Source of the DNA: Alteribacillus sp041949975
GTDB lineage: Bacteria; Bacillota; Bacilli; Bacillales; Marinococcaceae
NCBI RefSeq assembly: GCF_041949975.1
Contig: NZ_JBHFQG010000054.1
Span: 1 to 18,429 of the forward strand
Direction: 5' to 3'
Length of the DNA: 18,429 bases
A program made the translations under genes and the position numbers. Below are positions 8,314 through 13,332 of this stretch, in pieces. The notes below the pieces were generated by a model. It worked only from the letters and a program-made list of their open reading frames with translations, was not told where the DNA came from and did not search any database. Numbering within the stretch: position 1 is the first letter of the stretch; each line of letters begins with the position of its first letter.

Positions 8314-8643
8314 ATGCAGGATGTAAATAAAAGAAATTTTGAAGAGGAGGTTATTCAAGAGGAAAAACCAGTAATAGTAGACTTTTGGGGACCCAGTTGT
8401 CAACCGTGTCTTAAATTAATGCCGGATGTTGAAAATTTGGCTGAGGAGTATGGAGACCAAGTGAAGATAGTTAAACTCAATAGCGCAGAAAACAGAAAAG
8501 TTTGCATTAATCACCGTGTGATGGGATTGCCTGCCTTTATATTATTTAAAGATGGAAAAGAGGTTAATCGAATCTCTGGCGGTGAGCTAACTAAGGAAGA
8601 TATAAAAAACTTAATCGATGAAAGCCTTGAAGTATCTCAATAA
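8314..8643 (+). CDS. trxA: Thioredoxin with atypical SCQPC active site
   Basis: A 109-residue single-domain thioredoxin. The buried Asp23, Trp25, redox pair Cys29-Gln-Pro-Cys32 and cis-Pro73 (in MGLPAF) are in place. The active site reads WGPSCQPC instead of the common WCGPC; thioredoxins of amino-acid-reductase operons in clostridia are also known to deviate here. There is an extra Cys64. The start ATG at 8314 has AAAGGAG upstream. It sits between grdC and grdA2, so it probably reduces the Se-S bridge of GrdA rather than serving as the housekeeping thioredoxin. Confidence 0.9.
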   Translation: MQDVNKRNFEEEVIQEEKPVIVDFWGPSCQPCLKLMPDVENLAEEYGDQVKIVKLNSAENRKVCINHRVMGLPAFILFKDGKEVNRISGGELTKEDIKNLIDESLEVSQ

Positions 8644-8661
8644 TTTCAAAGGGTGATAAAG

Positions 8662-9126
8662 ATGGATTTAGCAAATAAAAAAGTGTTTGTTCTTGGAGAA
8701 AGAGATGGGGTGCCTGCTCCGGCTATTGAAGAGTGTATGAAAGCAGCAGGGGCAGACATCATTTATAAAGATACTCAGTGCTTTGTTTGAACAGCTGCCG
8801 GTGCAATGGACCAGGTGGTCCAAGAAGAGGTAAAGAAAGCAACTGAAAAGTATGGTAATGAAAATGTTTACGTAATTTTAGGGTCCCCAGATGAGGATAG
8901 TGCCGAAATTTTCGCTGAAACGGTTACAGCTGGAGATCCAACATATGCGGGACCGCTAGCTGGTGTGGCCTTAGGTCTTTCGGTCTATCATATTCTGGAA
9001 GATGAGATTAAGGAATTGATCCCAGAAGATGTCTACCAGGATCAAATAGGATTAATGGAATTATCACTGGATAAAGATGAAATCATTGATGCAATGAAAG
9101 GTGCTCGACCAAGCGAAAGTGTGTAA
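8662..9126 (+). CDS. grdA: Selenoprotein A of betaine/glycine reductase, copy 2
   Basis: A 154-residue GrdA when TGA at 8788-8790 is read as Sec43 (motif CFVUTAAGAMD). It is nearly identical to copy 1 at the nucleotide level from the ninth residue to near the C-terminus, including the SECIS region, but differs at both ends (MDLANKK start, KGARPSESV end). This indicates recent duplication or ongoing gene conversion. It keeps the family-like VALGLSVYHI stretch, in which copy 1 is altered. The start is ATG at 8662, with AAAGGGTGA upstream. It is the last gene of the operon, 18 bases after trxA, and is followed by a strong terminator. Gene finders will report only 8806-9126. Confidence 0.92.
8788..8790 (+). 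other. UGA read as selenocysteine (GrdA2 Sec43)
   Basis: Same CFV-TGA-TAAGAMD context as copy 1 with the same hairpin downstream. Confidence 0.92.
8807..8822 (+). promoter_or_regulatory. SECIS-like hairpin of grdA2
   Basis: Identical to the copy in grdA1: TGGACC-AGGT-GGTCCA, 16 bases after the UGA. Confidence 0.7.
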
Positions 9127-9174
9127 GTTCAAACCTTAACTACAATCTATGTGCCTACGTTATTGAAAGTCATC

Positions 9175-9205
9175 GAAAAAGTCCCTTATTAAAAGGGGCT
9201 TTTTC
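9175..9205 (+). terminator. Rho-independent terminator of the grd operon
   Basis: GAAAAAG-t-CCCTT, short loop, AAGGG-g-CTTTTTC: a strong stem whose distal arm carries the T run. It lies about 50 bases after the grdA2 stop. Confidence 0.85.
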
Positions 9206-9382
9206 AAACAAACACCCTACAAATACAAGAAGTTATTACCAATTAAAGATATATTCACTGAAATATTGCTTTATATCTATCGATTAGCAAAAGAGAAATA
9301 TATTGAAAAAGAGTTTATAGATATATTGAAGCAAGAAATAAACCGTAGAGGTAAAAGAACGGAATCTATTTTTGAAAAGTAA
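9206..9382 (+). pseudogene. Start-less open reading frame remnant
   Basis: An open frame without a usable start codon or ribosome binding site runs into the malic enzyme leader and ends at TAA 9380-9382. It reads as a lysine-rich, amphipathic-looking protein tail (LLPIKDIFTEILLYIYRLA, then ending NRRGKRTESIFEK). Its left end merges into the grd terminator, so any 5' part has been lost. I do not recognise the family. It could be a relic of a gene displaced when the grd operon arrived, or chance. Confidence 0.3.
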
Positions 9383-9440
9383 ATTCCCGATAAAAAAGAA
9401 GGTAAGTTTAAAACTCTAAGATTTAAGGAGAGTGACATAG

Positions 9441-10691
9441 TTGGATAACTTTATAGAAGAGGCATTACAAGTTCATCGTGAAAATCATGGGAAACTTGAA
9501 ACAACATCGAAAATAAAAGTTAGAACCCCTAAAGATTTAAGTTTGGCTTATTCTCCGGGAGTTGCAGAACCTTGTAAGGAAATACAAAAAGATAATAGTG
9601 CTGTTTTTGAATATACCATGAAAGGAAATATGGTTGCTGTGATATCCGACGGGACTGCGGTTCTTGGTTTAAGTAATATCGGAGCTGAAGCATCGATACC
9701 GGTCATGGAGGGGAAAGCAGTCTTATTTAAAAGTTTTGCTGGAGTGGACGCATTTCCACTTTCCTTAAACACAACTAGCATAGATAAAATAGTGGAAACT
9801 GTGAAATTGCTTGAACCAAACTTTGGGGGGATTAACCTCGAAGATATTTCAGCTCCTAACTGTTTTATTATAGAAGAGCGGCTTAAGAGAGAGACAAATA
9901 TTCCAATTTTTCATGACGATCAGCATGGAACCGCAATTGTTACGGTAGCTGGTTTATTAAATGCATTAAAATTAGTCAATAAACCGATTGCAGATATAAA
10001 GGTAGTGGTAAATGGTGCAGGAGCAGCTGGGATCGCTACTATAAAGTTGCTGAATAAAATAGGAATAGAAGATCTCTTGTTATGTGATTCTAAAGGAATT
10101 ATTTATGATGGTAGACCTTTTAGAATGAATGAGTCCAAAGAGAAGGTGGCAAAAATTACTAACCATAAGAAAGTTCGGGGAACAATGAAAGATGTTTTAA
10201 AAGAAGCTGATGTCTTTATAGGAGTTTCAGCAGCAGGGACATTAAATAAGGAGATGGTGAGAAGCATGAATGAGGATGCAATAATTTTTGCTATGGCAAA
10301 CCCAGATCCTGAAATAATGCCTAATGAGGCTAAAGAAGCTGGTGCACGAGTGGTAGGCACAGGACGCTCTGATTTTCCCAATCAAGTAAATAATGTTTTG
10401 GCGTTTCCAGGTATTTTTCGTGGAGCTCTTGATGTTCACGCTACCAAAATAAATGAAGAAATGAAACTTGCAGCAGCTTATACTATTGCTTCACTTATAC
10501 CAGATGAGAAATTATCAGAGGATTATGTAATTCCAGGTCCTTTTGATCCTCGTGTTGCACCGAATGTAGCAGCGGCAGTTGCTCAGGAGGCCATAGCAAC
10601 AGATGTTGCAAGAAGAGCAGTGGAGCCTTACATGGTTAAAGAAAAAACAGAGAAACTTTCTTTGATTAGAAAAGAAGAACTATTATTTTAA
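9441..10691 (+). CDS. Malic enzyme (YtsJ-type, probably NADP-dependent)
   Basis: A 416-residue decarboxylating malate dehydrogenase, similar in size and sequence to what I recall of B. subtilis YtsJ (about 410). Visible elements are DLSLAYSPGVAEPC (residues 32-45, catalytic Tyr37), the Lys-bearing PVMEGKAVLFKSFAGVDAFP region, metal-binding NLEDISAPN and FHDDQHGTA, the dinucleotide motif NGAGAAGIA at 191-199, and GTGRSDFPNQVNNVLAFPG. It converts malate to pyruvate and CO2 with reduction of NAD(P). The start is TTG at 9441 with AAGGAG at 9425-9430. It lies beyond the grd terminator and has no copy of the island operator, so it is probably a separate transcript; its promoter was not identified. 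With pyruvate carboxylase at the left edge it could link C4 and C3 pools if betaine carbon enters as acetyl units. Confidence 0.93.
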   Translation: MDNFIEEALQVHRENHGKLETTSKIKVRTPKDLSLAYSPGVAEPCKEIQKDNSAVFEYTMKGNMVAVISDGTAVLGLSNIGAEASIPVMEGKAVLFKSFAGVDAFPLSLNTTSIDKIVETVKLLEPNFGGINLEDISAPNCFIIEERLKRETNIPIFHDDQHGTAIVTVAGLLNALKLVNKPIADIKVVVNGAGAAGIATIKLLNKIGIEDLLLCDSKGIIYDGRPFRMNESKEKVAKITNHKKVRGTMKDVLKEADVFIGVSAAGTLNKEMVRSMNEDAIIFAMANPDPEIMPNEAKEAGARVVGTGRSDFPNQVNNVLAFPGIFRGALDVHATKINEEMKLAAAYTIASLIPDEKLSEDYVIPGPFDPRVAPNVAAAVAQEAIATDVARRAVEPYMVKEKTEKLSLIRKEELLF

Positions 10692-10736
10692 GTCCATTAT
10701 ATTTGACGATTAAAAAATGTGTTTATCCATTGAAAA

Positions 10737-10764
10737 CATGAGAAGAAAAAGATTTTTTCTCATG
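10737..10764 (+). repeat. Hairpin downstream of the malic enzyme
   Basis: CATGAGAA and TTCTCATG face each other, extended by A/T pairs around an AAGA loop. No T run follows on either strand, so it is not a standard terminator. It may be an end-stabilising hairpin. Confidence 0.4.
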
Positions 10765-10861
10765 GAAGCTACTAATTATATATGGCTTTGTTTGCTTTAT
10801 AGTCTTTAAATGAGCTAATGAATCGGTTGTGTAACTAGCGTAAGGATTGGAGGTATACTCA

Positions 10862-11095
10862 ATGAGTGAAGCAAGGTTTAAACTTAATAGTTTTGAATAT
10901 GGGGAAAGTTTTGGAGTGCAGAAGGTAACCATCTGTGGAACTCTCTTTCTTTCAGAAGCAGTAAAAACCAGAGTTTATGATGTTTACCAATTGAAAGATT
11001 TTAATAATAAGATTTCTTCTTCAGACCCACGTACTCTTACTTTTAATGATATGGAAAAGTTATCCAATAAATACTATACTAACAGAATATCTTAA
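10862..11095 (+). CDS. Small protein of unknown function
   Basis: A 77-residue open frame with a good GGAGG at 10849-10853 and ATG at 10862; a TTG at 10847 would overlap the binding site. The translation begins MSEARFKLNSFEYGESFGVQ and is soluble, with neither signal peptide nor membrane segment. There is one cysteine (in VTICGTLFL). I do not recognise a family. It lies alone between the malic enzyme and a long non-coding stretch, with no visible promoter. The binding site and codon pattern make it more likely real than chance. Confidence 0.45.
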   Translation: MSEARFKLNSFEYGESFGVQKVTICGTLFLSEAVKTRVYDVYQLKDFNNKISSSDPRTLTFNDMEKLSNKYYTNRIS

Positions 11096-11341
11096 TATGA
11101 TAAAAACTTCCCGCGAGTAGCAGATAAGCATAATTAGCCAAACTTAGGATAAGAGGATTTTAGTAAGCTTTGTCACATGGGATACCTCATAGGTATGTGT
11201 GTATAGAGAGACACTATTATTTCCTAACTCCTAGTCGGGGTGGGAGCTTTCACTCCTACTCCTTACCCTTCTTGAACGTTTATTATTGAAATGATTGCAA
11301 TAATACAGAGTTTCCCTTCTATCATTCTACCCGCCAATAGA

Positions 11342-11363
11342 GTCCTTAGGCATGCCTAAGGAC
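11342..11363. repeat. Perfect 22-bp palindrome
   Basis: GTCCTTAGGCA followed directly by its exact reverse complement TGCCTAAGGAC. It has no promoter or T run attached. Its function is unknown; it could be a mobile-element end or a protein binding site. Confidence 0.6.
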
Positions 11364-11466
11364 GATCAAAAAACCAACTAGATACAAAGTTCACTTCTAA
11401 CATAACATTTCTAAACCCCTAAGAACGATTAGAGGACCTTAATCCTGCTAGACTGCTCTTGGTGAG

Positions 11467-11499
11467 AAAGCTTCCGGATTATTAAATCTGGGCTTTTTT
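11467..11499 (+). terminator. Rho-independent terminator, parent gene unknown
   Basis: AAAGC-tt-CCGGATT-att-AAATCTGG-GCTTTTTT: a stem with one G-T pair and a small bulge, followed by six T. No intact gene precedes it closely, so it probably ended a gene now lost or a short RNA. Confidence 0.55.
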
Positions 11500-11767
11500 G
11501 TTGTCGTTTTCTATAGCTGTGTTAATTGCTGCTTTAAAGCCAAATTTTAAAAAGTCCATGGGAAAAACACAAAAGACCAAAAACTTAACTTTTACAATAG
11601 TTAATAAGTGGAACGATATTCCGCATAACTCCAATAAACAGAGATAAATAACTCGTTTAAAAAAATACTGAAGTGAAAATTAGAATAGAAACATATATTT
11701 TCAGGACATCGAGGAGGAATAAATTCTAGTAATGTTTTTAAAGAACATAGTATGGAGAGAGTAAATA

Positions 11768-11864
11768 TGGCGGGATTGCGTGGGAATCGAACCCACCGAA
11801 GACTGCACGAGCCTCCCTGGAGGTTTTGAAGACCTAGAGGGACACCAGTTCCCTATCCAATCCC
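11768..11864 (-). tRNA. selC: tRNA-Sec (anticodon TCA)
   Basis: A 97-base gene on the minus strand, including an encoded CCA at 11770-11768. Diagnostic features are the TCA anticodon at 11829-11827 in a CTTCAAA loop; a D arm AGGGA/TCCCT; a long variable arm of about seven pairs with G-T wobbles around a CGTGC loop; and a T arm GTGGG-TTCGATT-CCCAC. The acceptor stem GGGATTG/CAATCCC gives seven perfect pairs, and the eighth position expected of bacterial tRNA-Sec is a G-G mismatch. The RNA is charged with serine, converted to selenocysteinyl-tRNA by SelA with selenophosphate from SelD, and delivered to UGA by SelB; none of these genes is in the window. Its presence next to three selenoprotein genes makes the island partly self-sufficient. 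Confidence 0.93.
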
Positions 11865-11885
11865 GTAGGTGTTATTTATATTTTT

Positions 11886-11914
11886 ATTATACATTAATAG
11901 TCTTTTAATTACAA
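11886..11914 (-). promoter_or_regulatory. Sigma-A promoter of tRNA-Sec
   Basis: On the minus strand, TTGTAA (11914-11909), exactly 17 bases, TATAAT (11891-11886). The start would be about 15 bases before the mature tRNA. An operator palindrome lies 17 bases upstream of the -35. Confidence 0.75.
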
Positions 11915-11931
11915 CTATTTTATAATCTTGA

Positions 11932-11945
11932 TTATTAAAAAAGTA
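11932..11945. promoter_or_regulatory. Operator copy 4 (upstream of the tRNA-Sec promoter)
   Basis: ATAATCTTGATTAT is a perfect match to ATAATC-NN-GATTAT, placed just upstream of the -35 of selC. This position could serve activation, or repression in concert with the copy at 12015. Confidence 0.65.
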
Positions 11946-12014
11946 ATGGATAAATAACTTACAAATAAGTTATTTCATGAAAAACCATAGTTTTAATATA
12001 TTACATTTAATTTA

Positions 12015-12028
12015 ATAATCACGATTAT
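12015..12028. promoter_or_regulatory. Operator copy 5
   Basis: ATAATCACGATTAT is a full match to the consensus, 83 bases (close to eight helical turns) from copy 4. It is also upstream of a possible plus-strand promoter (TTGTCG at 12044-12049, 16 bases, TATAGA at 12066-12071). Confidence 0.6.
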
Positions 12029-12040
12029 AATTATTTGATA

Positions 12041-12061
12041 TTATTGTCGTTATAACAATAA
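12041..12061. repeat. Inverted repeat upstream of a short ORF
   Basis: TTATTGT, seven bases, ACAATAA. It overlaps the candidate plus-strand promoter, so it may be a second kind of binding site. Function unknown. Confidence 0.35.
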
Positions 12062-12144
12062 GTTATATAGAGGGTGCTATTCGTTAAGTGTCTTAATGCC
12101 AAATAAGGCGGTTACGTTTCATATTATAAAAAGAGGGAATAAGT

Positions 12145-12243
12145 GTGAAGAGCTTTACTCTTGTTAGCGAGAGTGGTGATTTAATTCCCAAAACCTTCTA
12201 TATTAATGACCACCACAGCAGCATGCTTAATTCAGGGGTGTGA
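12145..12243 (+). CDS. Possible 32-residue small protein
   Basis: A GTG start at 12145 has a well-placed AGAGGGA (12132-12138). The frame encodes MKSFTLVSESGDLIPKTFYI and continues to a TGA at 12241-12243. It would be the first product of a transcript starting near 12075 downstream of operator copy 5. No family is recognised. It overlaps a 47-codon minus-strand open frame (12341-12198). The terminal TGA is not followed by a SECIS at a usable distance, so I do not read it as selenocysteine. Confidence 0.25.
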   Translation: MKSFTLVSESGDLIPKTFYINDHHSSMLNSGV

Positions 12244-12588
12244 AAGTTATCTTTAACTCTAACGTCCCACTCCACTATTTTGTCTTCTTCTGAACGAAAG
12301 GCAAAGTGACCAATATAAGTGTGCACAATGAAACCGCACATAGCTCTTGTAATGTAAACCAATTGTTTCTAGCTGGAACCATAAGGTGTGGTTTACATTT
12401 GGAGTAATGGTGTAACTATCTTCAATAAGGCTTTAAATTTCTTATAGGAAGAACTCCTGATCAAATTGATTTTTTCAAGTCGTTGTTTTTGAATCCCCTT
12501 ATATTATTCACCAAAATTGCATGCAGTATTTAACCCAAATGTGTTGATATTAAAGTGAGTAAAACTCCATATAATTATAAAATATGGA
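12244..12588. other. Non-coding stretch before the rpsI remnant
   Basis: No plus-strand gene is supported. A ten-pair inverted repeat, AATGTAAACC at 12351-12360 and GGTTTACATT at 12390-12399, could fold as a hairpin. On the minus strand two overlapping short frames (12341-12198, and one reading MVPARNN onward from about 12384) look protein-like. Neither has a convincing binding site or a recognised family. Confidence 0.35.
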
Positions 12589-12667
12589 AGAAACTCGTTA
12601 ATGAAAAGAACGTAAGATATACGGTCTTAAAGCAGCTCGCCGTGCTCCTCAGTTCTACAAACGTTAA
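12589..12667 (+). pseudogene. rpsI: Decayed 3' end of rpsI (ribosomal protein S9)
   Basis: From 12611 the frame reads RKIYGLKAARRAPQFYKR and stops at TAA 12665-12667. This is the C-terminus of ribosomal protein S9 (B. subtilis ends RKKYGLKGARRAPQFSKR, from memory). Upstream the similarity continues at nucleotide level as a CTCGT...ATGAAA-like stretch (the usual DARMKERK), but an extra A puts the frame out and the rest of the gene is missing. In Bacillus rpsI precedes the ybaK region, so this is a scar of the native junction left after the island arrived or the region was rearranged. A functional rpsI must lie elsewhere in the genome. Confidence 0.85.
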
Positions 12668-12683
12668 CATCTGTATTATCAGC

Positions 12684-12726
12684 AAAACTCCTTTGTTTCT
12701 TGAATTAAGAAGCAAGGGAGTTTTTT
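12684..12726 (+). terminator. Strong terminator, probably the original rpsI terminator
   Basis: AAAACTCC, TTG and TTCTT pair with AAGAA, CAA and GGAGTTTT around a GAATT loop, with small mismatches, followed by a T run. It lies 17 bases after the stop of the rpsI remnant. Confidence 0.8.
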
Positions 12727-12776
12727 GTTTTAATAAAGAGGTCATCTGGACTGCCTGTAATGGTAAACACCAACTC

Positions 12777-12806
12777 GTATTTAATAAAGCCTCTAACGCA
12801 TAATAT
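12777..12806 (+). promoter_or_regulatory. Possible sporulation promoter of ybaK-cwlD
   Basis: GTATTTA (12777-12783), 15 bases, CATAATAT (12799-12806) resembles a sigma-E or sigma-G promoter. This suits an operon carrying cwlD. Moderate to weak evidence. Confidence 0.4.
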
Positions 12807-12827
12807 ATAATGAAGGGGGAGGCTTTT

Positions 12828-13262
12828 ATGGGGACAGTTGTATCTTTAGAACCACATCGTTTAAAAAAAGAATGGGAAGAGGAAAAAAAGCTGCTTCAAT
12901 ATCTCAGGGTAGAAGAAATTAAGGCCACAGCAGAAAAAGTATTTGTACCAGTCTTCAGTCGCTTTCATTTTCCATATTCATTTTTAGAAGAAGCTTGTAT
13001 GGATCTAGCTCTGGAAGCATTTTTATCAGGTGGCAAGTTCAGCCGTTATATCGAAAATAGTGAATTAGCATTTCGTTTTAAAATGCAGGCTGTTGTTGAA
13101 ATTAGCGGCATAACAAATGAGTTATACGAATTCATGAGCGGGTGGGTGGAAGACCCTGCTGCCCAACGGTCTGATCTTAAAGAAATTGTGGAATCATATG
13201 TCACGTATTGGTGGAAAAAAGGGCTTGAAGCTGGGGCAAAAAGACAGCTGCTTCGTCTTTAA
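12828..13262 (+). CDS. ybaK: YbaK-like protein (DUF2521)
   Basis: A 144-residue soluble protein, close to the 147 of B. subtilis YbaK. The pattern is similar: a charged N-terminal helix, then ACMDLALEAFLSGGKFSRY (compare GCIDFAIEAYLLGGRF) and a late YWWKKGLEAG (compare WWTAGF). Its function is unknown. The start is ATG at 12828, set by AAGGGGGAGG at 12813-12822; an ATG at 12810 precedes the binding site. It is followed by cwlD after about 70 bases, as in B. subtilis. Confidence 0.8.
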   Translation: MGTVVSLEPHRLKKEWEEEKKLLQYLRVEEIKATAEKVFVPVFSRFHFPYSFLEEACMDLALEAFLSGGKFSRYIENSELAFRFKMQAVVEISGITNELYEFMSGWVEDPAAQRSDLKEIVESYVTYWWKKGLEAGAKRQLLRL

Positions 13263-13276
13263 TCAGGAATACCTTG

Positions 13277-13327
13277 GCCCGCTCCGTCATATAAATGATA
13301 CAAGCTATCGAATGAAAAGGAGCGGGC
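13277..13327 (+). promoter_or_regulatory. Inverted repeat masking the cwlD ribosome binding site
   Basis: GCCCGCTCC (13277-13285) is exactly complementary to GGAGCGGGC (13319-13327), which includes the GGAG of the cwlD ribosome binding site. In the ybaK-cwlD transcript this would form a nine-pair, GC-rich stem with a 33-base loop, hiding the site. A small TCAT-ATAA-ATGA hairpin sits in the loop. A shorter transcript starting inside the loop would be free of it. Confidence 0.55.
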
Positions 13328-13332
13328 ATTGT

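Larger units (their letters stand above)
11096..11767. other. 672-base region without a recognisable gene
   Basis: No frame gives a convincing protein on either strand. It contains a GC-richer patch with facing GGGTGGGAG and CTCCTACTCC segments (11238-11263), a long perfect palindrome (11342-11363), two similar CCTAAGRACGAT segments near 11355 and 11417, a terminator-like hairpin (11467-11499) and a strong GAGGAGG (11711-11717) followed only by a ten-codon frame. It looks like debris of former mobile or coding DNA. Confidence 0.5.

Noticed and set aside
5119..8790. In-frame TGA codons read as premature stops, making grdH and both grdA pseudogenes
   Set aside because: All three lie exactly at the known Sec positions of their families, the downstream frames are conserved, hairpins follow them, and a tRNA-Sec gene is nearby.
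11208..11275. GC-rich facing segments as an IS200/IS605 end or omega RNA
   Set aside because: The pattern is only loosely similar to such ends from memory, and no tnpA or tnpB frame, even broken, could be recognised beside it.
11482..11559. 25-codon minus-strand ORF (starts MDFLKFGF)
   Set aside because: It has no ribosome binding site and overlaps a plus-strand terminator; too short to support.
12241..12243. TGA ending the 32-codon ORF as another Sec codon
   Set aside because: The only hairpin nearby starts two bases after the TGA, too close for a SECIS, and the readthrough sequence is short, serine-rich and ends at another stop with no Cys or redox motif.
12555..12803. 82-codon open frame over the rpsI remnant
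   Set aside because: It reads the S9 segment in the wrong frame and runs straight through a strong terminator; it has no ribosome binding site.
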